A DNA stretch of 58,901 nucleotides from positions 1 through 58,901 of the forward strand of contig CAZPDM010000020.1 in the NCBI GenBank assembly GCA_964585305.1, given 5' to 3'. Within the stretch, counting starts at the first letter, position 1. Every line of letters begins with the position of its first letter. Positions 34,901-44,400 of this stretch are shown piece after piece. Below the pieces are notes generated by a model, which saw only the letters and a program-made list of their open reading frames with translations, was not told the DNA's origin and ran no database searches. This DNA is from CAZPDM01 sp964585305 (GTDB taxonomy: Bacteria > Planctomycetota > Uabimicrobiia > Uabimicrobiales > JABWCH01). Made by a program: the position numbers and the translations under genes.

Positions 34901-35500
34901 AATTTGTTCGTAGTCTATATGACCAGTTTCTGCACTAATTTCGTAATGAATAACTTTGTAAAGTTTCCCCGAACGGTTAAATTCGCTGCCATGTGTCAAA
35001 TGACCGCCATGAGGTAATGCTAAACCAAGAACAACATCACCAGGATTGGCTAACGCTTGATAAACTGCGTTATTGGCCGCTGCACCAGAAAGTGCTTGAA
35101 CATTAACAAAGAGATCTTCTGGTTTCAATTTTAAGCTGGCATCTTTAGGAGCAAAAACTTGTGCTGCTCGATATTGGGCTAATGCCTCAACAAAATCAAC
35201 ATAATCGCAGCCTTTATAATGACGACGATCTCCATAACGACGATGAAAAGATAATAGTCTGCTGATGTTTCCCAACTTATCTTGTTCTAATCGAGTCATG
35301 CGTAAAGAAGGATAACCTTCCGCATAAATATTAGAAAATGGAGATGCCTGGGCTTCTAAAACTGCCTGCGGACATACACTTTCCGAAGCAATCAAAATAA
35401 TTTTGCGTTCTTGACGTCTTGTCTCGAACTCAATTAACCGATGCGTCTCTTGATCTAATTCTATTAAATTCTTCGATAAAAAAGAATAACTTTGATCCAT
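31928..35500 (-). CDS. Fusion of serine hydroxymethyltransferase, a GcvT-like domain and GcvT aminomethyltransferase
   Basis: A 1190-aa three-part enzyme. Residues ~1-475 are SHMT (GlyA): glycine/serine interconversion with tetrahydrofolate, with the PLP lysine Lys271 in MTTHKTLCGPRGA. Residues ~505-765 are a diverged GcvT/YgfZ-like folate-binding domain (VLVHATETGILEIAGERAENFLNQVAT, then LNEQGKVLGDVHIFR). Residues ~785-1190 are a complete aminomethyltransferase of the glycine cleavage system, with FDVTHMGVLEISG, DPDGKVIDDIMVY containing the expected catalytic Asp, and SRSGYTGEDWGFEIY. Both ends of the enzyme use methylene-THF and glycine chemistry, so fusion could channel one-carbon units. 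GcvH and GcvP are not in the window. AGAGAGG precedes the ATG; the promoter is at 35588-35616. Confidence 0.9.
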   Translation of the reverse strand: MDQSYSFLSKNLIELDQETHRLIEFETRRQERKIILIASESVCPQAVLEAQASPFSNIYAEGYPSLRMTRLEQDKLGNISRLLSFHRRYGDRRHYKGCDYVDFVEALAQYRAAQVFAPKDASLKLKPEDLFVNVQALSGAAANNAVYQALANPGDVVLGLALPHGGHLTHGSEFNRSGKLYKVIHYEISAETGHIDYEQIRQQARRYHPKIIIAGASAYPWSIEWQLLREICDEVGAYLFADIAHPAGLVAAGLFPNPVGYAHVTTMTTHKTLCGPRGAIIITTDEKLARKIDNAVFPGEQGGPHINTIAGLAVTFKLVATEEYRNLMKRVVENAQALVASLQKRGLTIAYGGTTNHLCLVDLNKITTPTGLPLKGDVASNILDLCGITCNKNTIPGDITSSDSSAVRFGTTWVSQLGMGIAEMDKLAELIHKALTNIHTFTVETASGVHCRGRISCQIMEEVRKGVAELMDSTKHPQYPVYPHYYYRASERRNLNCCETPKDIGWETQWQAYQNKAVLVHATETGILEIAGERAENFLNQVATVNVRQIKAGCGLRSFILNEQGKVLGDVHIFRMPSYEDGYPRFWVITTFNAREAIKTWLRDLSDGYVYFDNRCIYTKIDGPVIVADLWESVPTKTTLKLLGVKAKEIVGKLHTDAANLAKFQILEVQIQDARVAIAATSYAEEQSIYEIYLDPIHVSSIVSKIQEIEKEVLQGTCKVVSTLREQAGLANLEDAKSLVAKFPQYWDSSKPYFVGQYEVREALPKKTKRVHEFKVYDGPARQTCLFEEHRKLSDRDLVPFAGWLMPILYTSILEEHKAARNTAALFDVTHMGVLEISGPGSTRFLDLVATNFVSKVMPGQSQYSYLIDPDGKVIDDIMVYCRAPGEFMVIVNACNAEKDFAWLKAVLSKEVIIDKDNPNAEIDVTPILRDLKDSSAGKDCLVDIALQGPKSLAIMQCLANQDKDLQHELASLAKASFIERTLAGIPMLISRSGYTGEDWGFEIYLHPGEAPRFWNLVLEKGKSFGVLPTGLGARDSTRTEAGFPLYGHELCGTWDATPHEANYGSFVKYHKPFFIGKTPLLQKDLATKSTIIRFEMTETGIRAVRPGALVVNRKGQMIGGVTSCTFIDEEHQIGMAYIDQRYAKVGTKLGIFMPPPTKKPHKIISDLKVGDTFPISESAVVISRFPMRK

Positions 35501-35582
35501 GAAATCGCCTCTCTAATTTGAGATAGAAAAATTGAATCTATATACCAAAAGTTAAGTTATGTTAATAAAAACATCACATTTA

Positions 35583-35616
35583 ATACTATTTTATTGCAAA
35601 AAATAGTATTTGTCAA
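35583..35616 (-). promoter_or_regulatory. Promoter with overlapping inverted repeat for the SHMT/GcvT gene
   Basis: Minus-strand TTGACA (35616-35611), 17 bp, TAAAAT (35593-35588). A 10-bp perfect inverted repeat ATACTATTTT/AAAATAGTAT (35583-35592 and 35600-35609) overlaps the spacer and -10, a typical position for a repressor site. Confidence 0.65.
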
Positions 35617-35657
35617 GGCAATTGTGATAAAAATGAATTGCAATGAGAATCAAACTT

Positions 35658-36941
35658 TTACTTAGTATTTTCTATATTTTTCTCTACTATTTCAATTTTT
35701 GGCATAGAAATATAAACAATAGGCATTTCTCCATCTTCACTTGTAAAATAAGGAATGTGATAAATACCACAATGAAACTTTCCTCCGCCAGTAGTATCCA
35801 CCTGTTGCCATCCTTTATCTTCGAGATAGAATTCTGCCCAAACATGTCCACTTACTCCATAAAGCCAACCAGCCACTTGACGACAGGGGATATTAGATGC
35901 ACGGCAAAGAGTAATAAAACAATCCGAAAAATCCCAACAATGGCCAAATTTTTGCTCAAATACTTGACGCACTCCCCATCGTGATCCAATTTCTCCCGAA
36001 TATTTTATATTTTTTCCAGGAGTCAACCATTCAAGAATCGCCTGAACTTTAGCTTTATTGCTTATCTTATTATAAGTAATTTGTTTGGCTAAAGATTTTA
36101 TGAAAGGATCATCTACTGGCCAAAATAAAGTTGGTTGAGTCAAAATATTTTCAGAAGAAATTGCAGTTTGGTATAAACCTATATCATCTACAGTAATGTC
36201 CATTGTAACAGTTATATATGGGATATTTTGCAGGGTAGAAAGCTGAGAAAAATTATAAGAAATATTTGCTATATTTTCATTTATACTTAATATTTTTGAT
36301 GGAAATTGATATGCAGCAAGTTCTGGCCCAAGTTTTGGATTTCTTAGAATTAAAGAATTTCCAAATTTAAATTTTTTTGCCAATTCTGTAATTCGATAAA
36401 TAATATCTTCTTCTTTTGAAGTATTTCTTAAAATAAGAAAATAATTAAAGAGAAGGTTACAAGCCATATAATCAGCCTTTTCAACTGTGGCCAGTTCTGC
36501 AATTACCCGGTATTGTAAAGAAGATGGTTTATCTAAAAAACCCAATTCATACGAGGTTTTCATAGCAAGAGCAATGTCAATGTCTTTGCCAATATATTCA
36601 ATAATCTTTTTATCTTTCTGCAGGCAAAATGGGTATGATTTTATTTTAGAGATTGCCGCATAAACAATTCTCGCAGCAGATTCATCTCCAGCAGTAATCA
36701 CATTAATTTGAATCAAACGCCCCTGTACCTGCAACACTGAATTTGTAACCCGCTGAATATTTCCACCAAGTTTTTTTTCTATAATTTTGATTTGTTCTGC
36801 AGGAACATCTATAAAATTTTTTAAGAAAATTCCATAAGGAAGATTTTCAAGAAAATCTTCTATTTTTTTATCATTTTGAGCAATTGGCATAATTAAAAAG
36901 ATTAACTCAAATAGTATAAAAATCACAAATATTTTTTTCAT
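35658..36941 (-). CDS. Exported transglutaminase-like (cysteine protease fold) protein
   Basis: A 427-aa protein starting with a signal peptide or anchor (KKIFVIFILFELIFLIMPIA). The C-terminal ~150 residues form a transglutaminase-like domain: Cys in KFGHCWDFSDCFITLCRASNIPCRQVAGW, His in GHVWAEFYLEDKGW and Asp in QQVDTTGG make up the expected C-H-D triad. In bacteria such domains act as proteases or amidases, sometimes on cell-wall peptides. The N-terminal ~270 residues are not recognised. The frame opens at 37007 inside the preceding gene, but the ATG at 36941 with AAAGGC upstream and a signal peptide is the better start. Confidence 0.75.
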   Translation of the reverse strand: MKKIFVIFILFELIFLIMPIAQNDKKIEDFLENLPYGIFLKNFIDVPAEQIKIIEKKLGGNIQRVTNSVLQVQGRLIQINVITAGDESAARIVYAAISKIKSYPFCLQKDKKIIEYIGKDIDIALAMKTSYELGFLDKPSSLQYRVIAELATVEKADYMACNLLFNYFLILRNTSKEEDIIYRITELAKKFKFGNSLILRNPKLGPELAAYQFPSKILSINENIANISYNFSQLSTLQNIPYITVTMDITVDDIGLYQTAISSENILTQPTLFWPVDDPFIKSLAKQITYNKISNKAKVQAILEWLTPGKNIKYSGEIGSRWGVRQVFEQKFGHCWDFSDCFITLCRASNIPCRQVAGWLYGVSGHVWAEFYLEDKGWQQVDTTGGGKFHCGIYHIPYFTSEDGEMPIVYISMPKIEIVEKNIENTK

Positions 36942-36962
36942 TTTATAGCCTTTATAAAACCA

Positions 36963-36982
36963 GGCACGCATGATAGCGTGCC
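36963..36982 (-). terminator. Short hairpin after the kinase gene
   Basis: A GGCACGC/GCGTGCC stem with a 6-nt loop, 12 bp past the kinase stop codon on the minus strand, followed by GGTTTTAT. It could be a weak or partial terminator ahead of the transglutaminase-like gene. Confidence 0.5.
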
Positions 36983-36993
36983 TTAAATTATTT

Positions 36994-39900
36994 CTATTTA
37001 CTGCCATATTGCTTTAAATAATTTTGTAATTGTGGAATGTCCGGATCATCTTGGATAAGCTGCAAATATTTCTGAACATCAAGAACAGCCTTATTATGTT
37101 GTTGCAATCGAGCATAGATTAGTCCACGATATTTGTAAGCATCTGCATATTTAGGATTTATCTGTATTGTGGCCGAAAAATCTTCTATAGCTTGAGAATA
37201 TTTTGCCTGCTGAAAATAAATTGTACCGCGAAGATAATGAGCTTGCGCATCTTTAGGATTTAATAATAATGCTTGATTAAAATCATTTAAAGCACCTACA
37301 ATATTTTGAGACATTAAGTAAATATCTCCGCGTTCCAAATATGCAGAGAACATCTTAGGATCAAGTTCTATTGATTTCCCATAATCAGATAAAGATTGTG
37401 CCAAATTATTTTCTCGATAAATTTTAGCACGTTCATAATAAGCCCGAGCAAAATCGGGATGTAATTCAATAGCTTGATTTATATCTTGTAAACTTAGATC
37501 TTTTTTGCCTTGCCTCTTATAAATAAGTGCGCGTGCAATATATGTATCTGCTCGCTTTGGATCAAGTTGCAAAGCTCTATTATAATCATCTAATGCTCCC
37601 AACATATCATTTTGATAAAATCGAATAACTCCACGATTATTATATAAAGCTGCGTCGCTGGAAAATCCCATTTCAGATGCTTTATTATAATCTAGCAATG
37701 CCTTATCGTAATTTTTTAAATTATAATGAGATGTAGCCCGGAAAAAATATGCCGCAACGTCATTGGAATTTTGTTTAATTGCTTCATTTAAATCCGCAAT
37801 CGCTTTTGCATACTGTCCTATTTTACAATATGCCTGCCCACGCCGACTGTAAGAAGGCGTATGCTTCGCATCTTTTTTAATCGCTTGAGAATACTGCGCA
37901 ATAGCTTGTTCAAAATTATTTTTCTGATAATAATCATCGCCTTGTTTATAAAATATTTCTACCTTATTTTCCTGAATAGGATTTGGTAACGCAAGCCAAG
38001 AAGCAGGCAATTCTATTTTTTTTAAAAAAGCAACATTCTTTTGATGCTGGCTAACTTTAATACGAATTCGCTGTACCAGCTCTGCAGCACGCATATCTTT
38101 AATTCTTCCTAATGCCCAAATACATTCTTCCATCTGATCAAAATCGCTGTTAGCATCTGCTTGTTCCAAAGCAATCATAAGCCATTCAACAACATCTTTT
38201 TCTTGAAAAATAGTTTTTGAATATCCCATTTTTCCAAGAACTTTAATAGCCATATTTTTCTGATTAGATTCTTTGCTTTGTTGTAAATAAGATAGCATGA
38301 TTGGAATAGTATTATTTGTTTCCATCTTAGTAATTTCATTAGCATATTCTTCTGCCATACCATATTGAAAAGTGATCTTAATGCAATTTTGCATAATTTC
38401 TTCGATTCGCGCCAAATCTTTATTTTTGCGATTTTGCTGTCGTTGTTCAATTTCTATGAGAAATAATTGCGATTCCGGGCCGGCAAATAATTTTTCACAT
38501 CCTTTAAAGGCCATCCATCCTAATAAATCATTCCCAACATCTAATCCTAAAATTCCAATCTGTTTGTAAATTTCATACAGCTTTTTAGCCGCTTCCTCAT
38601 GGTTTGAATCTAAAATTAAAACTTGTTCTAATAGTGCAGAAGCGTCCATATATGCTAACAAAATTTCTTTATGAACTTCTTTAATTTCCGGCTGATTTTT
38701 AGAAAATTTTTGAACATTTGCTAACTCATTTTGCCTTATTTGATTGGCCTTTTTGAACAATACATCTGCTTCTTTTAAAGATTCTGCAATTTGTCTTTGA
38801 ATCTCCTGCTCTTCTTCCTGCATTTGATTCCGAATTTCCTGTAAAAGTTTTTGAGCTTCTGTTGAATATCCTAAACGAGCATAATGCTCTAAAGAAATCT
38901 GGCTTAAAAGATAATCTCTACCAATCCAAGCTAAAATACCTATACAAAGTTTGATTTCAGCTATATCATTTTTCAGTTTATTATCTTGGGTTATTTCATA
39001 GAGTTTTTCTAAATTCTCTGCGACTTCAATTTGAGATTCAACCATTGATTTAATTTCAACGTTCAAACCTTGCTTAGCCGGAATTGTTTTCTTTAAATTT
39101 TGTGATGTATTTTTAACAGGATCTTTTGACTTTGAATGTTTTCTTACTGATAAAAATTCTTGAACAAAACCATCTGCTTTCTGAAATAAAGCAGACTCCT
39201 TTTGCTTTTGAATATTTTCCCAATATTTTTGGATTGTTCTTTCTCGTTGCTGACGAATTTGCTCCTGTTGTTCCTCTTGAATATAATTACTCCAATATAA
39301 AACGCCTGCAAGAATACACAGCAAAAATGTAACCAGACAACAAGTAATTTTATATTTTTTTAAAAACCGCCAAGTATAGTACGTTAAAGTAGGACGACGT
39401 GCTAAAATAATTTCACCATTCAAAAACCTGCGAATGTCTTCTGCAAATACAGCAGCACTAGCATATCTTTGATTCTGCTCTTTTGCCAACGCCTTTAAAC
39501 AAATAATATCTAATTCTCTTGCTAGTTTGGGATTATGTTTACTAGGAGGAAGAACATCTTGATAAATAACATTATAAATAACAGCGGCAGGGCTATCACC
39601 AGGAACAGCTTGCTTTCCTGTAAGCATTTCATATAAAATAGCTCCTAAAGCATATACATCTGTACAAGGAGCAATCATATCTTGATAACCAAGTGCTTGC
39701 TCTGGAGCCATATATTTCGGAGTTCCTAAAGTTTCTCCACTTTGAGTAAGATGGCTTGTTGTGGCAATATTTTTAGCTAAACCAAAATCTGTAATGATAG
39801 GATGATTTGCAGAATCCATAAGTAAATTTGCAGGCTTAAGATCGCGATGCACAATACCCTTTTGGTGAGCATATTCCATTGCTAAAGCAATCTCTACCAT

Positions 39901-40566
39901 AATTTCCAGAGAACGGCGAGGATTAGGCTTTTGATTTTTAATATAATCCTCTAAGGAAATCCCCTGAATATAATCCATAACAATATAATCCACACCCTGT
40001 TCTGTACCAACATCATGAATGGAAACAATATTAGGATGTTGCAATTTTGCGGCAAGTTGAGCTTCGGACAAAAATCTTGCACGTTCTCTGCTATCAAGTT
40101 TCGCATGATTCAGCATCATTTTTATTGCTACAATGCGATCTAGTTGAGGGTGATAGGCTTTATATACTTTTCCCATTCCGCCTGTTCCTAAGAGTTCTTG
40201 TAATGTATATGGTCCTATTTTCTGTTGAGAATCCTCTGATTTCTTAGGTAATTTGGGCAATTCCTGCACACGAGTTTCCGCAAAAACAAATGGAGAAAAA
40301 TCTGTATCTATCGTTTTGTTTGGATCAATCAAATTTATTGTTGCGTCAGGATCTTCAGTCTGCGATTTAGTATTTATCGTTATATTAGGACTGGGAGTAG
40401 TTGAACCTTCATTTATTGTTTCATTTGAATCACCTGATACTAAAGAATTTTCTTTCTTTTTGGCAAGAATCATTGTTTCTTCGGTAGGCGACACTTGTGA
40501 TTTTGACTTGTTTTGAGACTGTTGCGAATCTTGAGGATTAGGAACATCTGCGAAAGATTGCTCCAT
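36994..40566 (-). CDS. Transmembrane Ser/Thr protein kinase with C-terminal TPR array
   Basis: A 1190-aa Hanks-type kinase. Residues 1-115 are disordered and Thr-rich. The kinase domain covers ~118-385, with the P-loop GTGGMGKVY, Lys149 in VAIKMM, HRDLKPAN with catalytic Asp242, and DFG at 260-262, so all key residues are present. One TM helix lies at ~407-425. A long helical region with coiled-coil and HEAT-like stretches spans ~430-880, and about nine TPRs span ~885-1180. The topology places the kinase in the cytoplasm and the TPR array outside, which suggests reception of an envelope signal or partner. It lies 24 bp downstream of a coiled-coil/HEAT protein gene, probably in one transcription unit. 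Confidence 0.92.
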   Translation of the reverse strand: MEQSFADVPNPQDSQQSQNKSKSQVSPTEETMILAKKKENSLVSGDSNETINEGSTTPSPNITINTKSQTEDPDATINLIDPNKTIDTDFSPFVFAETRVQELPKLPKKSEDSQQKIGPYTLQELLGTGGMGKVYKAYHPQLDRIVAIKMMLNHAKLDSRERARFLSEAQLAAKLQHPNIVSIHDVGTEQGVDYIVMDYIQGISLEDYIKNQKPNPRRSLEIMVEIALAMEYAHQKGIVHRDLKPANLLMDSANHPIITDFGLAKNIATTSHLTQSGETLGTPKYMAPEQALGYQDMIAPCTDVYALGAILYEMLTGKQAVPGDSPAAVIYNVIYQDVLPPSKHNPKLARELDIICLKALAKEQNQRYASAAVFAEDIRRFLNGEIILARRPTLTYYTWRFLKKYKITCCLVTFLLCILAGVLYWSNYIQEEQQEQIRQQRERTIQKYWENIQKQKESALFQKADGFVQEFLSVRKHSKSKDPVKNTSQNLKKTIPAKQGLNVEIKSMVESQIEVAENLEKLYEITQDNKLKNDIAEIKLCIGILAWIGRDYLLSQISLEHYARLGYSTEAQKLLQEIRNQMQEEEQEIQRQIAESLKEADVLFKKANQIRQNELANVQKFSKNQPEIKEVHKEILLAYMDASALLEQVLILDSNHEEAAKKLYEIYKQIGILGLDVGNDLLGWMAFKGCEKLFAGPESQLFLIEIEQRQQNRKNKDLARIEEIMQNCIKITFQYGMAEEYANEITKMETNNTIPIMLSYLQQSKESNQKNMAIKVLGKMGYSKTIFQEKDVVEWLMIALEQADANSDFDQMEECIWALGRIKDMRAAELVQRIRIKVSQHQKNVAFLKKIELPASWLALPNPIQENKVEIFYKQGDDYYQKNNFEQAIAQYSQAIKKDAKHTPSYSRRGQAYCKIGQYAKAIADLNEAIKQNSNDVAAYFFRATSHYNLKNYDKALLDYNKASEMGFSSDAALYNNRGVIRFYQNDMLGALDDYNRALQLDPKRADTYIARALIYKRQGKKDLSLQDINQAIELHPDFARAYYERAKIYRENNLAQSLSDYGKSIELDPKMFSAYLERGDIYLMSQNIVGALNDFNQALLLNPKDAQAHYLRGTIYFQQAKYSQAIEDFSATIQINPKYADAYKYRGLIYARLQQHNKAVLDVQKYLQLIQDDPDIPQLQNYLKQYGSK

Positions 40567-40590
40567 ATAAAAGCCTCCTATTCTTCCAAA

Positions 40591-41388
40591 TTATTTTTTG
40601 TATTTTTTTTGCCAAACTTGGATAGCTTTTTTACGGTCTTCTAAACTAGCTTCATATAGAAAAACCTCAGAACTTCCGGTAATTTCCTGAATTGCTTTAG
40701 CTGCTACAGCACGAACATCTTTTTGAGAATCTAACATAATTGTTAATAAAGAAGGAATAACCAATGTAGATTGATTTTTTCTCTTTCCTAAAGATTTTAT
40801 TGCTAACATTTTTACATAAACATCTTTATCAGAAAGAGCAGAAAGAAGGGCTTGAGTAGCTTCATTAGATTTCTCTGTATCTTCAATTTTATTTAACTGT
40901 AATACTGCTCCAATTCGAATGCTACTTTCCGGAGATTGCAATTGTTTTGCATATTTTGCGACATCAGGATTTTGATATGTTCTTACAATGGGGGAAACAT
41001 TTGTAGAATCTATCTTATTTTCATCAATAGAAATATTTTTGCCTGTTTCCTGAGACGATTCTGTGCCTCCCTTTTGGAAACTTGCTAAACTAATTTTTAA
41101 TCGCAAAATTTCAGCTTGTGCAGTTTGCAACTGTTCTTGCATTTTTTCTAAAGATTCGGACATTATTTTTTGCTGTTCAAGCATAGAATTATTACCAGAA
41201 GATTCAATCAATATCTTATTAAATTGCTGCTGACAAAAATCTTCTAAAGAAATCATACGGGCTTCTAAACTTTGTAAACGTTTTTCTAATTCTTGAAACT
41301 TTTGATTTTCCTGTAATGCCTGCGCATGTAAAATAGTCATAATAGAAAAATATGTTAGCACTACTACTAAATATAATTTCATTCTCAT
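40591..41388 (-). CDS. Exported coiled-coil protein with HEAT-like repeats
   Basis: A 265-aa protein with signal peptide (~1-22, ending LHA-Q). A coiled coil spans ~30-105 (QELEKRLQSLEARMISLEDF and following heptads), then comes a Ser-rich linker. At ~145-250 are three HEAT/armadillo-like repeats: QSPESSIRIGAVLQLNKI, LSDKDVYVKMLAIKSLGK and LDSQKDVRAVAAKAIQEI. HEAT repeats bind proteins. As it precedes the TPR-kinase by 24 bp and would be periplasmic like the kinase's TPR part, a direct partnership is a reasonable inference. Two ATGs (codons 1 and 3) are possible starts. Confidence 0.75.
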   Translation of the reverse strand: MRMKLYLVVVLTYFSIMTILHAQALQENQKFQELEKRLQSLEARMISLEDFCQQQFNKILIESSGNNSMLEQQKIMSESLEKMQEQLQTAQAEILRLKISLASFQKGGTESSQETGKNISIDENKIDSTNVSPIVRTYQNPDVAKYAKQLQSPESSIRIGAVLQLNKIEDTEKSNEATQALLSALSDKDVYVKMLAIKSLGKRKNQSTLVIPSLLTIMLDSQKDVRAVAAKAIQEITGSSEVFLYEASLEDRKKAIQVWQKKYKK

Positions 41389-41450
41389 CTGTTATATATC
41401 CTAAATAAAAAATAGCAAATTAAAACTAATAGATATATTTTAACAAAAAA

Positions 41451-41480
41451 TCTTATGGAATTAAAAAAAATTCCATAAGA
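41451..41480. terminator. Terminator of the RND operon
   Basis: A perfect 12-bp stem TCTTATGGAATT with its complement around an A-rich loop, with T-runs beyond on both sides. It follows the RND gene stop codon on the minus strand. Confidence 0.8.
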
Positions 41481-41493
41481 TTTTTATAGAAAA

Positions 41494-44400
41494 CTATTCC
41501 TTAGATTCCTGATTTCCTGCTTGCATTCCAAAATATTTTACAAATATTAAAAACACTGTTGGAATTACAATAAGTGTCAACAAGGTTGAAATAAGAAGAC
41601 CAAATATCATCACATACGCCATGCCTTCCCAAAGAGGTCCACCAAATAATGCTAATGGGACAAAGCCTGCAACGGTTGTTAATGTCGTAATAAAAATAGG
41701 TCTTAATCGAATTTGTCCGCAACAAACTAAGGAATCATGAAGTTTCATTCCCTTCGAGATAGCTATTTCAATAAAATCTAAAAGAAGAATTGCGTTATTT
41801 ACTACAACACCACATAAGGAAACTATGCCTAAAATAGGCATAAAACCTAGTGGCCAACCAGAAACAAGCAAGCCTAATAACGCACCTATAACTGATAATG
41901 GCATGGTTAGAAAAATAATAAGTGGTTTCACAAAAGAATCAAATTGGAAAACAAGAGGCAAGAAAATAAGCAGTAAACTGATTTGAAGAGCAATTGCAAC
42001 ATTATCTTGAGATTCTTTAGTTTTCTCAAACTCACCAGCAATTTCAAAAGAATATCCTGGAGGAAGATGAACATTTTCCAAAACTTTTGGCATAAATTCT
42101 CGCATAATAATATTGCTCAGATAACCTTCTTGAACATAAGAACATACTTCAATTGTTCGGATTAAGTTCCGCCGTTGAATTAAAGACATTTGCCAGGTTG
42201 GAGTTATTTTAGCAATTGCATTAAGAGGAACTTTTCCATTTGCTCCTTCAATATAAAGATATTCCAAATAGTCTAAGTTTTCTCGTTGTTCTGGTTTGAC
42301 ACGTAAAACAACTGCAATTTGATGACGACCTTCACGATAGGTAGTCATAGCAATTCCATTAAAATATCCATAAAGAGTACTGGCAATACCATAATGACTG
42401 ATACCAGCAAGATTCGCAGCATTTTCATCAACATCAATAGATAATTGATATGATGGATTCCCCCAGCTATTATGGACTTGCGAAGTGCCAGAAGTTTTTT
42501 CTAAATATGGCTCAACTTGTTTAGCTAATTGAAACAACACTTTGGGATCTGGGCCTTTAATACGTAAGCATACAGGAACTTTAATAGGAGGACCCATATC
42601 TAATGGCTTCAAAATAATACGACAACCACTAATTTTCTGCAATTCAGGTTGAATATCTGCCATAAAACCAGCGGTATGCCACTTTGAAGTTGTATTCACC
42701 ATAATTTGAGAAAAAAAAGGTTTTGGCGGCTGCTGTTCAATAGAGATAAAAAAACGTGGCCCACATAATCCAATGTATGCAATAGAACTTTTATAACGAG
42801 ATACTTTTTTTCCAGATAAATCATGTTTCAGTAAAATATTTTCAATCTCAGCAACGATTCTATCAGTATGAGCAATAGAAGAACCATCAGGAAGTGTAAC
42901 TTCTATAAGAAATTGATCGCGTAATCCTTTTGGAAAAAAAGCTGTTCCAATAAAAGGAACAAGGCAAAGACTTCCTATAAATAAAACAAGCGAAATTGAG
43001 AGGACAACAAATTTATGGATTAAGCACCAAGAAATAAGTTTTCCATATATTCCTAATATTCCTTCTTCAATTGGTTTTTCAGGAATTTCTGGTTTAGGTT
43101 TTTCTTCTTTTCTTTCAGGAAGTATAAAATAACACATCATCGGAGTAATTGTCATTGCAACAAAAAGGCTAATCATTAGTGTAGAAGAAACAACAATCGG
43201 CAAGCTGCGAATATAATCTCCTGTGTCTCCAGGAATAGTAAGCATGGGCAAAAATGCAGCAACAGTAGTTACTGTGGAAGTAAGAACTGGGACAAATAAT
43301 TCACTTGCACCACGCCAGCACGCTTCTTTTTTAGGAATTCCTAATGAAATTAAACGGATAACATTATCACTGATAACAACAGCATTATCGACTAACATTC
43401 CAAGTGCAATAATTAAGGCAGCGATAGAACATTGTTCCAAGTCCACGTTGAATAAAGCCATTGTTCCAATTCCTGTAATCATACTTAAAGGAATTGCAGC
43501 AGCCATAATAATTGAGCCTCTCAAACCAATCATCACTAAAGCTACTGCCAAGACAATAATAATTGCTTCCCAAAGATTTTTCACAAATTCAGAAATAGAT
43601 TCATCCACACGAGAAGGAATATCGCTTACAACTTCCAAACGGATGTCAGGAGGTAAAATAGTTCGACTGATTTCTTCTATTTTTTCACGAACAGCTTTTC
43701 CTAGTTTAACTACATTAAATCCTGAACGCATACTAAAACTTAAAATTAAGCATGGACTTTTATGATCGCTGCCAGGATGTTTGGGAGAACAATATCTTGT
43801 ATGTTTACTTTTAGGTTCTTCATACCGACGGGAAATATTAAAATTGAGAGTTCCTAGATTTATTGGTGCGCCTTGACGAGTACCCACTAAAACAGATTTC
43901 ATTTGCTCAACAGTTAAAAATTCTCCAGAAGGTTTTAACGTATAATCAATTTCTTCTGTGGAAATAATACCACCTGGAGCAATGATATTGCGAGACTGTA
44001 ATATTTTTCCTAATTCTGCCGCACTAATTGCTAATTGCCCCCATTCTCTTGCATCAGTTTCAATATAAACTAGTTCCTTTTGAATACCAAATTTTTCTAT
44101 TTTTCCAACCATAGGAATTTCTTGGATAATATCTTCTACCTCTTTGAGCATATCATCCATTTGACGCATAGTATAAGAATGTTGAACTTTACTTTCGCCA
44201 GGTTGTGGAATTTGATATAGTGCAAGCAGCATAACAGCCACATCGCCAAAATCAGTATTGAAATTAGGAGTATAACATCCTTCTGGCAAAGTCGGGACGA
44301 CATTGGTTAACTTTGCGCGTATTTTTGTCCAGACGGTTTCAGTATCTTTTACAGTGGGTAATAAGCGAACAATGATAGAAGAAACTCCTACACGAGAGTC

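Noticed and set aside
31928..40566. Two proteins of exactly 1190 residues in the same region
   Set aside because: Coincidence; their sequences and domains are unrelated.
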